This document shows positions 8,827 to 18,015 of a stretch of DNA of 64,000 nucleotides, piece after piece (within the stretch, counting starts at the first letter, position 1; each line of letters starts with the position of its first letter). The DNA is from Falcatimonas sp. MSJ-15 (lineage in GTDB: Bacteria > Bacillota > Clostridia > Lachnospirales > Lachnospiraceae), in NCBI RefSeq assembly GCF_018918265.1, contig NZ_JAHLQC010000011.1, forward strand, positions 84,131 through 148,130, in the 5' to 3' direction. Both the position numbers and the translations under genes were made by a program. Below the pieces are notes generated by a model. The model did no database searches. It was not told the origin of the DNA and saw only the letters and a list, made by a program, of their open reading frames with translations.

Positions 8827-9501
8827 ATGCTAAAGCGAATGACAATCGTATGGGGAATAATAACAGCAATATTTGTATATCTTCTTGTTAACTATACTTC
8901 TAATGAGATAATGATTAACAATTATAAAAAAGGAGAATATAATAATAATCCACTGTCATTTATGGGATTTTATGAGCCTTATGTTGAAGATTATAACAGA
9001 GGTAACATAGCATATAAAAATGATGATTATGAGATGGCAGTTACTTATTATGAAGAAGCTTTAACTAAGAATCCTCCGGTTAAAAAAGAATGTAGTATAA
9101 GAATCAATCTTGTACTTGCAAAGCTTAATCAGATTGATTTTGATAATATCACAGAAGAAGATAAGAATGAGGTAATAAGAACACTTGATGACTGTATTGA
9201 TATTCTGTGTGAAGATGAATGTGCAACAAGGGATGGTAAAGGACATAATGCTGATGCACAGCAGTTAGAAGAAGATATAGAAGCATTAAAAAAACAGCTT
9301 AATGAAACTTCAGAATATGTTAAAGATAATCATGATAATACTAAAGATGATAATAATGAGACTAAAGAAGATAATAATAATGAGCAAAAAAAGGATAAAT
9401 TAAAAGAAGACCAGCAAAAAGGTCAAGAGGAGAGAAGTGGAGAATTAAGAGAAGACAAAGAATTATCAGATTATGATTATTATGATGGAAAAAGGTGGTA
9501 A
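8827..9501 (+). CDS. TPR-repeat membrane-anchored protein (BatC-like)
   Basis: About 224 aa. ATG 8827 is preferred over GTG 8818 because AAAGGAAG at 8811-8818 is correctly spaced for it. An N-terminal membrane helix is followed by a tetratricopeptide unit (NRGNIAYKNDDYEMAVTYYEEAL). The C-terminal 60 residues are extremely Asp/Glu/Lys/Asn-rich, low-complexity and probably disordered. A TPR protein closing a MoxR-VWA operon matches BatC. It is the last gene before the pstB promoter. Confidence 0.75.
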   Translation: MLKRMTIVWGIITAIFVYLLVNYTSNEIMINNYKKGEYNNNPLSFMGFYEPYVEDYNRGNIAYKNDDYEMAVTYYEEALTKNPPVKKECSIRINLVLAKLNQIDFDNITEEDKNEVIRTLDDCIDILCEDECATRDGKGHNADAQQLEEDIEALKKQLNETSEYVKDNHDNTKDDNNETKEDNNNEQKKDKLKEDQQKGQEERSGELREDKELSDYDYYDGKRW

Positions 9502-9510
9502 TAGTATATA

Positions 9511-9566
9511 TTTTACATAGATTTTACATTAATCTGATTATACATTTTACATAGCAAATATATAAT
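9511..9566 (+). promoter_or_regulatory. Pho-box promoter of pstB
   Basis: Direct TTTAC elements begin at 9512, 9523 and 9546 (steps 11 and 23 bp), each inside TTTTACAT. A -10 hexamer TATAAT follows at 9561-9566, 15 bp after the last element begins. The roughly 11-bp periodicity fits a response regulator of the PhoP/PhoB type binding one face of the helix in place of a -35 box. The gene downstream, pstB, is a classic Pho target. Confidence 0.75.
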
Positions 9567-9615
9567 AAGCCATGATGAAAAAATAAAAAAGGTACTGCAA
9601 AAGGAGTAAAATTAT

Positions 9616-10368
9616 ATGGCAGAAAAATTTGTTGTGGAAAATTTGAACCTGCATTATGGAGATTTTCACGCATTAAAAGATATTAATCTATCTATGAATG
9701 AAAATGAGATAACTGCATTTATCGGACCTTCAGGATGTGGAAAGTCTACATTTTTAAAGACTCTAAACAGAATGAATGATCTTGTGGCAGGTTGTAAAAT
9801 CGATGGAAGTATAAAACTTGATGGTGAAGATATATATGGTAATATGGATGTTAATATCTTAAGAAAAAGAGTTGGCATGGTATTTCAGAAACCTAATCCA
9901 TTCCCTATGAGTATATATGATAATATTGCTTTTGGACCAAGGACACATGGTATTAAGAATAAAGCAAAACTTGATGATATCGTTGAAAAATCACTTCGTG
10001 ATGCAGCAATTTGGGATGAAGTAAAAGACCGACTTAAAAAGAGTGCACTTGGTATGTCAGGCGGACAGCAGCAGCGTCTGTGTATAGCAAGAGCATTAGC
10101 TGTTAAACCAGAAGTAATATTAATGGATGAGCCGACATCAGCTCTTGATCCAATATCAACTTCCAAGATAGAAGATCTTGTTCTTGAACTTAAGAAAGAC
10201 TATACGATTATAATGGTTACTCATAATATGCAACAGGCAACAAGAGTATCTGACCGTACAGTATTTTTCCTTTTGGGTGAGATTGTAGAAAGTGGAAAGA
10301 CTGAAGACATCTTCTCAGTACCGAAAGATAAACGAACAGAAGATTATATTACAGGGAGGTTTGGATGA
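9616..10368 (+). CDS. pstB: Phosphate ABC transporter ATPase PstB
   Basis: ATP-hydrolysing subunit that powers PstCA. Walker A is at residues 37-45 (GPSGCGKST), the ABC signature is MSGGQQQRL, and Walker B is [27 protein letters not shown] after the Q-loop is a PstB hallmark. Length (250 aa) is normal. It has its own Pho-type promoter because it is separated from pstSCA by about 6.9 kb. It overlaps phoU by 4 bp. Confidence 0.97.
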   Translation: MAEKFVVENLNLHYGDFHALKDINLSMNENEITAFIGPSGCGKSTFLKTLNRMNDLVAGCKIDGSIKLDGEDIYGNMDVNILRKRVGMVFQKPNPFPMSIYDNIAFGPRTHGIKNKAKLDDIVEKSLRDAAIWDEVKDRLKKSALGMSGGQQQRLCIARALAVKPEVILMDEPTSALDPISTSKIEDLVLELKKDYTIIMVTHNMQQATRVSDRTVFFLLGEIVESGKTEDIFSVPKDKRTEDYITGRFG

Positions 10369-11012
10369 TGAGAAACAGATTCGACAGGCAGCTTGATGAA
10401 CTTAATAAAGAACTTAATAATATGGGTAGTCTTATAGAACAGGCTATTGAGATGGCAATAAAGGCACTTATAGAGCAGAATGTTGAACTTGCAAAAACAG
10501 CAATTGATTTTGATCAGGAGATTGATGATCAGGAGAAGAAGATAGAGAATCTCTGTATGAAGTTATTAAGAGAGCAACAGCCGGTAGCAAAAGATCTAAG
10601 AGTTATATCGGCAGCACTTAAGATGATTACAGATATGGAGAGAATAGGAGATCATGCAGCAGATATATCAGGAATTACAATAGAGATGGCAAAAGATAAA
10701 TATATCAAGAAGCTTGAACATATACAGATGATGGCAAAAGAGACAACTGTTATGGTAATAAAGAGCATTGATGCTTATGTGAATAAAGATATTGAAATGG
10801 CAAAAGAAGTAATAAAGCAGGATGATGTTGTTGATGAACTTTTTGCAAAGATAAAAGCTGAGCTTATAGGTCTTATGAATGCCAATGTGCAAAATGGTGA
10901 ACAGGCAGCAGATTTGCTTATGGTAGCAAAATATTTTGAACGAATAGGCGATCATGCAACTAATATTGGTGAATGGGTAATATTCTCTATTACAGGTAAT
11001 CATGAGGTCTAA
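10365..11012 (+). CDS. phoU: Phosphate signalling protein PhoU
   Basis: Cytoplasmic negative regulator that couples Pst activity to the phosphate two-component system. The 215-aa sequence shows the two-fold repeated three-helix bundle with the metal-binding motifs [11 protein letters not shown] and [11 protein letters not shown]. It starts at the ATGATG overlapping the pstB stop. GGGAGG at 10354-10359 is the ribosome binding site. It is co-transcribed with pstB. Confidence 0.95.
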   Translation: MMRNRFDRQLDELNKELNNMGSLIEQAIEMAIKALIEQNVELAKTAIDFDQEIDDQEKKIENLCMKLLREQQPVAKDLRVISAALKMITDMERIGDHAADISGITIEMAKDKYIKKLEHIQMMAKETTVMVIKSIDAYVNKDIEMAKEVIKQDDVVDELFAKIKAELIGLMNANVQNGEQAADLLMVAKYFERIGDHATNIGEWVIFSITGNHEV

Positions 11013-11093
11013 TAATTTAATACGAATATTAAATTATTAGACTGTTACTTTAGATTGAATGATAATTAGTGGATAGAGGAGATGTTTGAGATT

Positions 11094-11534
11094 ATGGGAG
11101 AATCAATAGAAGATATTATGCATGATTTCTTTGTAAGTGAGATAAAGCCAGTTTTGGCACCGTATGTCATAGGCTATAATCAGCCTGTTCCATATCTTTC
11201 ACAAGATAAAGAATATATACTTACTATAATGAAGACTAGAAAAGGTAATCTTAAGGCTGGAATAATTCCACTTGATGAAGAGATGTGTAAAGTATATGAT
11301 ATACCGGGGCACAGAAAAGCAAAAAAAGCAGAACTTATATGTAATTACATAAGTGAAGTATATGAGAATTACAGAATAGAATCTACTGCATATATGATAT
11401 TAAAAAGAGATGATAGGAAGATTGTATCTATAAATCTATCTGACAGAATAAAATTAAGTCAGGCATTATTCATCTGTAGAATAATTGGAATTGATATCAA
11501 AAATATTATGTATGATATGGAGGCTGTAGTCTAG
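11094..11534 (+). CDS. Unrecognised protein downstream of phoU
   Basis: About 146 aa with no domain I recognise, no signal peptide and no membrane helix. The sequence is mixed alpha/beta with a C-terminal amphipathic helix (LFICRIIGIDIKNIMYDM). ATG 11094 is chosen because AGAGGAG at 11075-11081 abuts ATG 11082 too closely; 11082 would add four residues. No terminator separates it from phoU or from the next gene, so it probably belongs to the phosphate-controlled transcript. Function unknown. Confidence 0.65.
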   Translation: MGESIEDIMHDFFVSEIKPVLAPYVIGYNQPVPYLSQDKEYILTIMKTRKGNLKAGIIPLDEEMCKVYDIPGHRKAKKAELICNYISEVYENYRIESTAYMILKRDDRKIVSINLSDRIKLSQALFICRIIGIDIKNIMYDMEAVV

Positions 11535-11555
11535 CAAAGGTGGTTTCTGCGAATA

Positions 11556-11948
11556 ATGAATAAACAGATTGAAGATATTGCAAAAATTGAGAGATATATT
11601 CAAAAATCGGATTTTGTTAATGACTGCATGAATAAGATAGAACATCTTGAAGCTGAGATAATTAAGATAAATGACAGAGAAAAAAAGCATACAGGAAAAG
11701 AAATTATATGCGTAATGTCACATCGTATAAAGACAGCACAAAGTATATATAATAAACTTATCAAAAAAGGTTACATACCTGTAAAGAAGAACATAATAAA
11801 ACTCAAAGATATAATAGGAATAAGAGTAGTATGTTCTTCTTTGGAGGATGTATACAGACTTAGCGATGAGATTAAGAATATAGAAGATATAATTATATTA
11901 AAAGAGAAAGATTATATTAAAAAGCCTAAGAAAAAAGAAAAAATATAA
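11556..11948 (+). CDS. Truncated RelA/SpoT-type (p)ppGpp synthetase domain
   Basis: A 130-aa protein matching the first half of a small alarmone synthetase (RelQ-like). Visible pieces are MSHRIKTAQSIYNKLIKKGY (ATP-binding side) and LKDIIGIRVVCSSLEDVYRL, running to EKDYIKKPK. In full enzymes KDYI.NPK is followed by NGYRSYH and a catalytic Glu in an E-x-QIRT context; here the reading ends after five Lys-rich residues. I see no continuation in any frame before the terminator at 11962. It should lack synthetase activity, so it is either a decaying gene or a regulatory remnant. Confidence 0.75.
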   Translation: MNKQIEDIAKIERYIQKSDFVNDCMNKIEHLEAEIIKINDREKKHTGKEIICVMSHRIKTAQSIYNKLIKKGYIPVKKNIIKLKDIIGIRVVCSSLEDVYRLSDEIKNIEDIIILKEKDYIKKPKKKEKI

Positions 11949-11961
11949 AGTATAGATTTGG

Positions 11962-11990
11962 GTACAATACATTGTTATTGTGCTTTTTTT
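11962..11990 (+). terminator. Terminator of the pstB-phoU transcript
   Basis: An 8-bp stem (11962-11969 with 11976-11983, one G-U pair) with a 6-nt loop and seven T residues. It ends the transcript that starts at the pstB Pho-type promoter and includes the truncated alarmone-synthetase gene. Confidence 0.8.
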
Positions 11991-12044
11991 GATCTACGGA
12001 TATGGTTTTGCCAGAGAGTATAATTAATAATGTATAATGATAAA

Positions 12045-12100
12045 TTTTACATAATATTTACGTTAATGTATTAATAAAATTTACATTAGTAAAGTATCAT
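12045..12100 (+). promoter_or_regulatory. Pho-box promoter of the UMF1-type MFS gene
   Basis: TTTAC elements begin at 12046, 12057 and 12080 (steps 11 and 23 bp), followed by TATCAT at 12095-12100, 15 bp after the start of the last element. This is the same geometry, to the base, as the pstB promoter at 9511-9566. The transporter is therefore predicted to be phosphate-starvation induced. Confidence 0.7.
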
Positions 12101-12146
12101 TTATATAGTTAATAATTAAGTAATAAGTAGAAAGAGGAGAACTATA

Positions 12147-13397
12147 ATGAATGGTAAAAAATTAACGTCACTTGAAAAAAGCTGGATATTGTATGATGTA
12201 GGTAATTCAGCGTTCATACTTCTTGTATCAACAATAATACCGATTTTATTTAAGAATCTGGCATCACAGGCAGGAGTAGCCAATGCACAATCAACTGTAT
12301 ATTACAGTTATGCAGCATCAATAACAACAATAATAGTAGCAATACTTGGTCCGATATTTGGTAAGATGGGAGATAGACATTCTACTAGAAAGAAACATTT
12401 TATAATAAGTTTTGTAGCAGGTGCAATTGCATGTCTTTGTCTTTCAATTACTAACAGTTATCTGGTATTTCTTGGAATATTCATTCTTGCTAAAGTAGCA
12501 TATTCAATAAGTCTTATACATTATGATTCTATGCTGATGGACGTAACAGATAAGGACAGAATGGATGAGATATCATCACAAGGATTTGCCTGGGGATATA
12601 TCGGAAGCTGTATTCCATTCGTAATAAGTCTTATGATTATACTTTTGTCAGATAAGATTGGTCTTACAATGAATAATGCAATGAAACTTTCATTTATAAT
12701 ATGTGGAATCTGGTGGATAGTAAGTTCAATACCATTAAGCAGACAGTATAATCAAAGATGTGTTAATTCTGAAGATACTAATATTATTAAAGTTTTAAAA
12801 GAGATTAAAAATAACAAGAAAGTATTAAAGTTCTTAATAGCTTTTTTCTTCTATATAGATGGAGTATATACAATAATTGAGATGGCAACTTCTTATGGCA
12901 AAGATGTCGGAATAGATGACAATTCAATGCTTTTAGCACTTTTACTAACACAGATAATAGCTTTCCCTTTTGCATTAATATTTGGAAAATTATCAAAAAA
13001 ATATAAAACAGATAATCTTATATCAATTGCAGTTGGAGCATACTTTATTATAGCACTATTTGCACTTTCACTTGATTGTGCGTGGAAGTTCTGGCTTCTT
13101 GCTATATGTGTTGCTATATTCCAGGGAGCAGTACAAGCACTTTCAAGATCATATTATGCAAGAATAATACCACAAGAAAAAGCAGGTGAATATTTTGGAA
13201 TATATGATATATTTGGAAAAGGAGCATCATTTTTTGGAACAATGTTAATGGGAATTGCGACACATATAACAGGGAATTCAAGAGTAGGTGTATTTATGAT
13301 AGCACTTATGATATTCATAGGATTTTGTATATTTAATGGTGGACGAATAAGAGAAAGTGAAAAAAATAAGGAAGTTATAACAGATACAACATTTTAA
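12147..13397 (+). CDS. MFS transporter, UMF1 (Atg22-like) family
   Basis: A 416-aa membrane protein with about twelve hydrophobic segments. N-terminal SWILYDVGNSAF and the loop GKMGDRHSTRKKH match the UMF1 / vacuole-effluxer Atg22-like branch of the major facilitator superfamily; RSYYARIIPQEKAGEYFGIYD is another family feature. The substrate is unknown in bacteria. AAGAGGAG precedes the ATG. The upstream Pho-type promoter suggests import of a phosphate-containing compound or export linked to phosphate stress, which is inference from regulation alone. Confidence 0.85.
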   Translation: MNGKKLTSLEKSWILYDVGNSAFILLVSTIIPILFKNLASQAGVANAQSTVYYSYAASITTIIVAILGPIFGKMGDRHSTRKKHFIISFVAGAIACLCLSITNSYLVFLGIFILAKVAYSISLIHYDSMLMDVTDKDRMDEISSQGFAWGYIGSCIPFVISLMIILLSDKIGLTMNNAMKLSFIICGIWWIVSSIPLSRQYNQRCVNSEDTNIIKVLKEIKNNKKVLKFLIAFFFYIDGVYTIIEMATSYGKDVGIDDNSMLLALLLTQIIAFPFALIFGKLSKKYKTDNLISIAVGAYFIIALFALSLDCAWKFWLLAICVAIFQGAVQALSRSYYARIIPQEKAGEYFGIYDIFGKGASFFGTMLMGIATHITGNSRVGVFMIALMIFIGFCIFNGGRIRESEKNKEVITDTTF

Positions 13398-13474
13398 AAC
13401 TTACTTAAGTTTTTAAGACAGCTTCATTGACGATACTTATCTGGTGTGATATATAAATATAGGTAGTATAATAG

Positions 13475-13526
13475 AAACTACCCTTCTAAGAGAGAGCATT
13501 TTACTTTTGGAAGGAGTAGTTTTTTT
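13475..13526 (+). terminator. Terminator after the MFS gene
   Basis: Arms 13475-13486 and 13510-13522 form a 12-bp stem with one bulged A and a 23-nt loop, followed by a T-tract. Because it lies only about 30 bp before the mocR start, it could also act as a leader attenuator for that gene. Confidence 0.65.
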
Positions 13527-13554
13527 AATATAATGAAAAAAGGATGTGTGAAAA

Positions 13555-14982
13555 TTGTTAACTTACTCATTAGAAGACAGAGGTTCAGTGCCAATATATG
13601 ATTATCTGTATCAATGTATTAGAGATGATATTTTGTCAGGCAAGATAAAAAAAGATGAAAAACTCCCATCAAAAAGAGAGTTTGCAAAACACAATAAAGT
13701 AAGTGTCATAACAATTGAAAATGCGTATTCACAACTTCTTACAGAAGGTTTTATATATTCACTTCCTAAGCGGGGATATTATGCTTCGGATATACTTAAA
13801 AACACAGAATACCTTGATAAGAATCAGAATGTTAAAGTTGCACATGAGCAAGAATTTGTAACAAAATATGTAGATCATGAATATTTTGTTGATCTGAAGT
13901 CTAATAGTGCATCGCTTGACAATTTTCCATTTTCTGTATGGTCAAAACTTATGCGAGAAGTATTATCTGTTCATGATACTTCATTATTAAAAATAGTACC
14001 TTTTAACGGAATTGCAGAACTAAGAATGGCACTTAGCGATTATCTATATAGATTTAGAGGAATTGCAGTATCACCGGATCAGATCATTATAGGAGCAGGA
14101 ACTGAATATCTATATTCAAGACTTATACAGCTTCTTGGCAGTGAAGACAGATTACATTTTGCAGTAGAAGATCCGGGATATAAGAAGATATCAGAGATAT
14201 ATAAGAGTAATGGACTTGATTATTCATATATTCCGGTTGATGATAATGGAATGAAGATAGATGAACTTGAGAAGTCCAATGCTAATATAGCACATATATC
14301 AGCATCCCATCTATATCCGCTTGGACAGATAATGCCAATTAAGAGAAGACAGGAACTGTTACGATGGGCAGCTAAGAAGGAAGACAGATATATAATAGAA
14401 GATGATTATGATTGCGAATTCAGAATTAATGGTAAACCGGTGCCACCGATAAAAAGTTATGACACATGTAATAAAGTTATATATATTAATACTTTTTCAA
14501 AGACGTTGTCACCTTCGATAAGAATAAGTTATATGGTACTTCCGGAGAAACTTATGGAGAAATATATTAATACTATGAGTTTTTATGCATGTACAGTATC
14601 AAGTTTTGAGCAGTATACACTAAAGCGTTTTATCAGTGAAGGCTATTTTGAGAGACATATAAGCAGAATGAGAAATTATTATAAGAATCTTCACAGCGAT
14701 ATAATTAAGGCAGTTAGAAAGTCGGAATTTATAAACAGAGCAATTATATGTGAGGGTAATGCAGGAACGCATATTCTTTTGAAACTGGATACAGACAAGA
14801 CAGATAAAGAACTGATTGAAGCAGCAGCCGGATATGATGTTAATATAACATTTGTATCAGAATATTGCAGCGATACTTTACTTGGCTGTGGTAATTACAA
14901 TCATATTCTTATAGTCAACTATTCAGCGATAGTACCAGAGAGGATGGAGTATGCATTTAATGTTATTGCAAAGATATTGTAA
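13555..14982 (+). CDS. MocR/PdxR-type regulator (GntR HTH fused to aminotransferase fold)
   Basis: A 475-aa transcription regulator. The N-terminal winged helix (about residues 10-75, KLPSKREFAKHNKVSVITIENAYSQL) is GntR type. The C-terminal 370 residues have the fold of a class-I aminotransferase with PLP-binding Lys316 in NTFSKTLSPSIR and IIEDDYDCEF before it. Such proteins usually sense pyridoxal phosphate and control vitamin B6 or amino-acid genes. Start is TTG with AAAGGATG upstream. No pdx gene is adjacent, so the target cannot be deduced here. Confidence 0.9.
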   Translation: MLTYSLEDRGSVPIYDYLYQCIRDDILSGKIKKDEKLPSKREFAKHNKVSVITIENAYSQLLTEGFIYSLPKRGYYASDILKNTEYLDKNQNVKVAHEQEFVTKYVDHEYFVDLKSNSASLDNFPFSVWSKLMREVLSVHDTSLLKIVPFNGIAELRMALSDYLYRFRGIAVSPDQIIIGAGTEYLYSRLIQLLGSEDRLHFAVEDPGYKKISEIYKSNGLDYSYIPVDDNGMKIDELEKSNANIAHISASHLYPLGQIMPIKRRQELLRWAAKKEDRYIIEDDYDCEFRINGKPVPPIKSYDTCNKVIYINTFSKTLSPSIRISYMVLPEKLMEKYINTMSFYACTVSSFEQYTLKRFISEGYFERHISRMRNYYKNLHSDIIKAVRKSEFINRAIICEGNAGTHILLKLDTDKTDKELIEAAAGYDVNITFVSEYCSDTLLGCGNYNHILIVNYSAIVPERMEYAFNVIAKIL

Positions 14983-15101
14983 TAAGAAGGAATACAAAAA
15001 TAGTTTGATAAATCAGAATATTTGGTGCATAATATGAGAAGATGATATCTTGATATATAGATAATATTACATTGACATATTAAAAAAGAGAGGAAGACAA
15101 T

Positions 15102-18005
15102 ATGAAGTTTACAAATTATGAGCTTATAAAAAAACAAAGTATCCCTGAATTAAAATCAGAAGGATATCTGTTAAGACACAAAAAGAGTGGTGCAAGAGTA
15201 GTATTGTTATCAAATGATGACGAGAATAAAGTATTTACAATCGGTTTTAGAACACCACCTGAGAATTCAAAAGGTGTACAGCATATAATCGAACATTCAG
15301 TATTATGTGGGTCAAAACTGTATCCGGCAAAAGATCCATTTGTTGAACTTGTAAAAGGATCACTTAATACATTCCTTAATGCGATAACATATCCTGATAA
15401 GACAATATATCCTATTGCAAGCTGTAACGATACTGATTTTCAGAACCTTATGCATGTATATGTTGATGCAGTTTTTAATCCTAATATATACGAGAGAAAA
15501 CAGATCTTTATGCAGGAAGGCTGGCATTATGAACTAGAGAATGAAGATGACGAGTTAAAATATAATGGCGTCGTATATAATGAGATGAAAGGTGCTTATT
15601 CATCACCGGATGAAGTACTTAATAATATTACATTACAGACTCTTTTTCCAGATACATGTTATAGCAAAGATTCAGGTGGAAGACCTGATGTGATTACAGA
15701 TCTTTCTTATGAAGAGTTTCTTGAATATCACAGAACACATTATCATCCATCAAATAGCTATATCTATCTGTATGGTAATATGGATATGGATGAGAAGCTT
15801 GAATTTCTTGATAGAGAGTACTTAAGCAAATATGATGCAATAGAAGTTGATACAGAGATTAAGAGTCAGCCACAGGCAGGTAGAGTTAAGAAAGTTACAG
15901 GAACATTCTCAGTAACAGAAGGTGATACAGATACAAAATCATATCTGTCATACATTGTATTATGTGGGAATATTCTTGATAAGGAATTGTATCTTGCAAT
16001 GCAGATGCTTGACTATGCACTTTTATCATCATCAGGTGCACCATTAAAGCAGGCACTTATAGATGCAGGCATAGGAAGTGATGTATATGGTTCATATCTT
16101 AATATTAAACAGCCTGTATATTCAATTATTGCCAAAGATGCAGATGAAAAAGACAAAGACAGATTTGTTAAGATTATAAAAGATACATTACGAGAACTTG
16201 CTGATAATGGTATTGATAAGAATTCACTCTTAGCAGGAATTAATTATTTTGAATTCAAATATAGAGAAGCAGATTTTGGACAGTTTCCAAAAGGACTTAT
16301 GTATGGAATACAGGCATTTGACAGCTGGTTATATGATGATAATGAACCATTTATGCATATACAGGCTAATGATACTATAGAATTCCTTAAGAATAATGTA
16401 GACAGTGGCTATTTTGAGAATATTATTAAAAAGTATCTTTTAGATGAAGACAACCTTGCAATCGTTGTTCTTAATCCAGAAGAATCACTTACTAAGAAAC
16501 AGGATGATATTACAAAAGCAAAACTTGCTGATTATAAGAAGACACTTTCAAAAGAGCAGATTCAGGAGATAATTGACAATACAAAAGCACTTAAGAAATA
16601 TCAGGAAGAGCCAAGTACAAAAGAAGAACTTATGACTATTCCTCTGCTAAAGAGAGAAGATATAAGGAGAGAAGCAGCACCTCTTTATGTTGATGAGAGA
16701 GATGTTAATGGAGTAAAAGTAATATATTCAGATGTATATACTAATGGAATTGGATATCTAAAACTTACATTTAACACACAGTATGTTCCTGACGAATTAG
16801 TACCATACGCTGGACTTTTAAGAGCTGTACTTGGAGACATTGATACAGACAGACATAGCTATTTTGAACTGTCTAATGAGATTGATATGAATACAGGTGG
16901 AATCGGTTTTGTATCAGCAATGTATCCAAATATAAAAGATTATAAGAAGTATGTAGCATCAATAGAAGTATCAGCCAAATCACTTTATGCAAAACAGGGA
17001 TTTGTATTTGATACGATTGAAGAGATTATCAATCATTCAAAATTTGATGATGAAAAGAGACTTCTTGAGATAATCAATGAAGTTAAGTCAAGACTACAGT
17101 CAGCTATATTATCATCAGGACATACACTTGCTGTAAAAGAAGCTGCATCATATTATTCAGAATATTCATATTATTCAAACCTTACAGGTGGAATTGAATA
17201 TTATAATTTTATTACAGATATTCAGAAGAATTATGATAAGAAAAAAGATGAGATAATAGCTAACCTTAAGAAAGTTGCAATGCTTATATTCAAAAAAGAA
17301 AATCTTACTGTATCATATACAGCAGATGAAGACGGATATAAGGAGATACCATCTCTCTTAACTGCTTTTATAGAGAAACTTAATACAGTTAAAGCTGAGA
17401 AAGTTGTAAGAAAATTTAACATTATTAAGAAAAATGAAGGCTTTATGACACCTTCACAGGTTCAGTATGTAGCAAGATGCGGCAACTTCATTAACCATGG
17501 ATATCAATATACAGGTGCGTTGAAGATATTAAAGTTAATCTTAAGTTATGATTATCTGTGGATTAATGTACGAGTAAAAGGCGGAGCTTATGGTTGTATG
17601 AGCAGCTTTGGAAAAAATGGTGAATTATATCTTGTATCATATAGAGATCCAAATCTAAAGGAGACTAATGAGATCTATGAAAAGACAGCTGATTATATAA
17701 GAAACTTTGATGTCGATGAGAGAGATATGACCAAATATATCATAGGAACAATGAGTGAGATGGATACACCACTTACTCCATCAGCCAAAGGATCAAGATC
17801 TTATACAACTTATATGAATGGTATATCCTATGAAGATATTCAGAAAGAGAGAGAAGAGATACTTACAGCTAATAAGGAAGACATAAGAAAACTTGCCGGA
17901 ATTGTTGAAAGCGTAATGAAAGATGATTATTTGTGCGTTGTCGGTAGTGAAGGTAAGATAAAAGAAAATAAAGATATGTTCTTAGAGATAAAGAATCTTT
18001 TATAA
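15102..18005 (+). CDS. M16C zinc metalloprotease (PreP/insulinase-like)
   Basis: Large cytoplasmic peptidase of 967 aa, the normal length for the M16C subfamily that degrades oligopeptides in a closed chamber. The inverted zinc motif HxxEH is at residues 61-65 (HIIEH), followed by SVLCGSKLYPAKDPF, and the distal Glu region is YNEMKGAYSSPDEV. The middle M16C-associated domain and the degenerate C-terminal half (VRVKGGAYGC) are intact. No signal peptide. era begins 10 bp after its stop, so they are probably co-transcribed. Confidence 0.93.
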   Translation: MKFTNYELIKKQSIPELKSEGYLLRHKKSGARVVLLSNDDENKVFTIGFRTPPENSKGVQHIIEHSVLCGSKLYPAKDPFVELVKGSLNTFLNAITYPDKTIYPIASCNDTDFQNLMHVYVDAVFNPNIYERKQIFMQEGWHYELENEDDELKYNGVVYNEMKGAYSSPDEVLNNITLQTLFPDTCYSKDSGGRPDVITDLSYEEFLEYHRTHYHPSNSYIYLYGNMDMDEKLEFLDREYLSKYDAIEVDTEIKSQPQAGRVKKVTGTFSVTEGDTDTKSYLSYIVLCGNILDKELYLAMQMLDYALLSSSGAPLKQALIDAGIGSDVYGSYLNIKQPVYSIIAKDADEKDKDRFVKIIKDTLRELADNGIDKNSLLAGINYFEFKYREADFGQFPKGLMYGIQAFDSWLYDDNEPFMHIQANDTIEFLKNNVDSGYFENIIKKYLLDEDNLAIVVLNPEESLTKKQDDITKAKLADYKKTLSKEQIQEIIDNTKALKKYQEEPSTKEELMTIPLLKREDIRREAAPLYVDERDVNGVKVIYSDVYTNGIGYLKLTFNTQYVPDELVPYAGLLRAVLGDIDTDRHSYFELSNEIDMNTGGIGFVSAMYPNIKDYKKYVASIEVSAKSLYAKQGFVFDTIEEIINHSKFDDEKRLLEIINEVKSRLQSAILSSGHTLAVKEAASYYSEYSYYSNLTGGIEYYNFITDIQKNYDKKKDEIIANLKKVAMLIFKKENLTVSYTADEDGYKEIPSLLTAFIEKLNTVKAEKVVRKFNIIKKNEGFMTPSQVQYVARCGNFINHGYQYTGALKILKLILSYDYLWINVRVKGGAYGCMSSFGKNGELYLVSYRDPNLKETNEIYEKTADYIRNFDVDERDMTKYIIGTMSEMDTPLTPSAKGSRSYTTYMNGISYEDIQKEREEILTANKEDIRKLAGIVESVMKDDYLCVVGSEGKIKENKDMFLEIKNLL

Positions 18006-18015
18006 AGGAGTAAAA

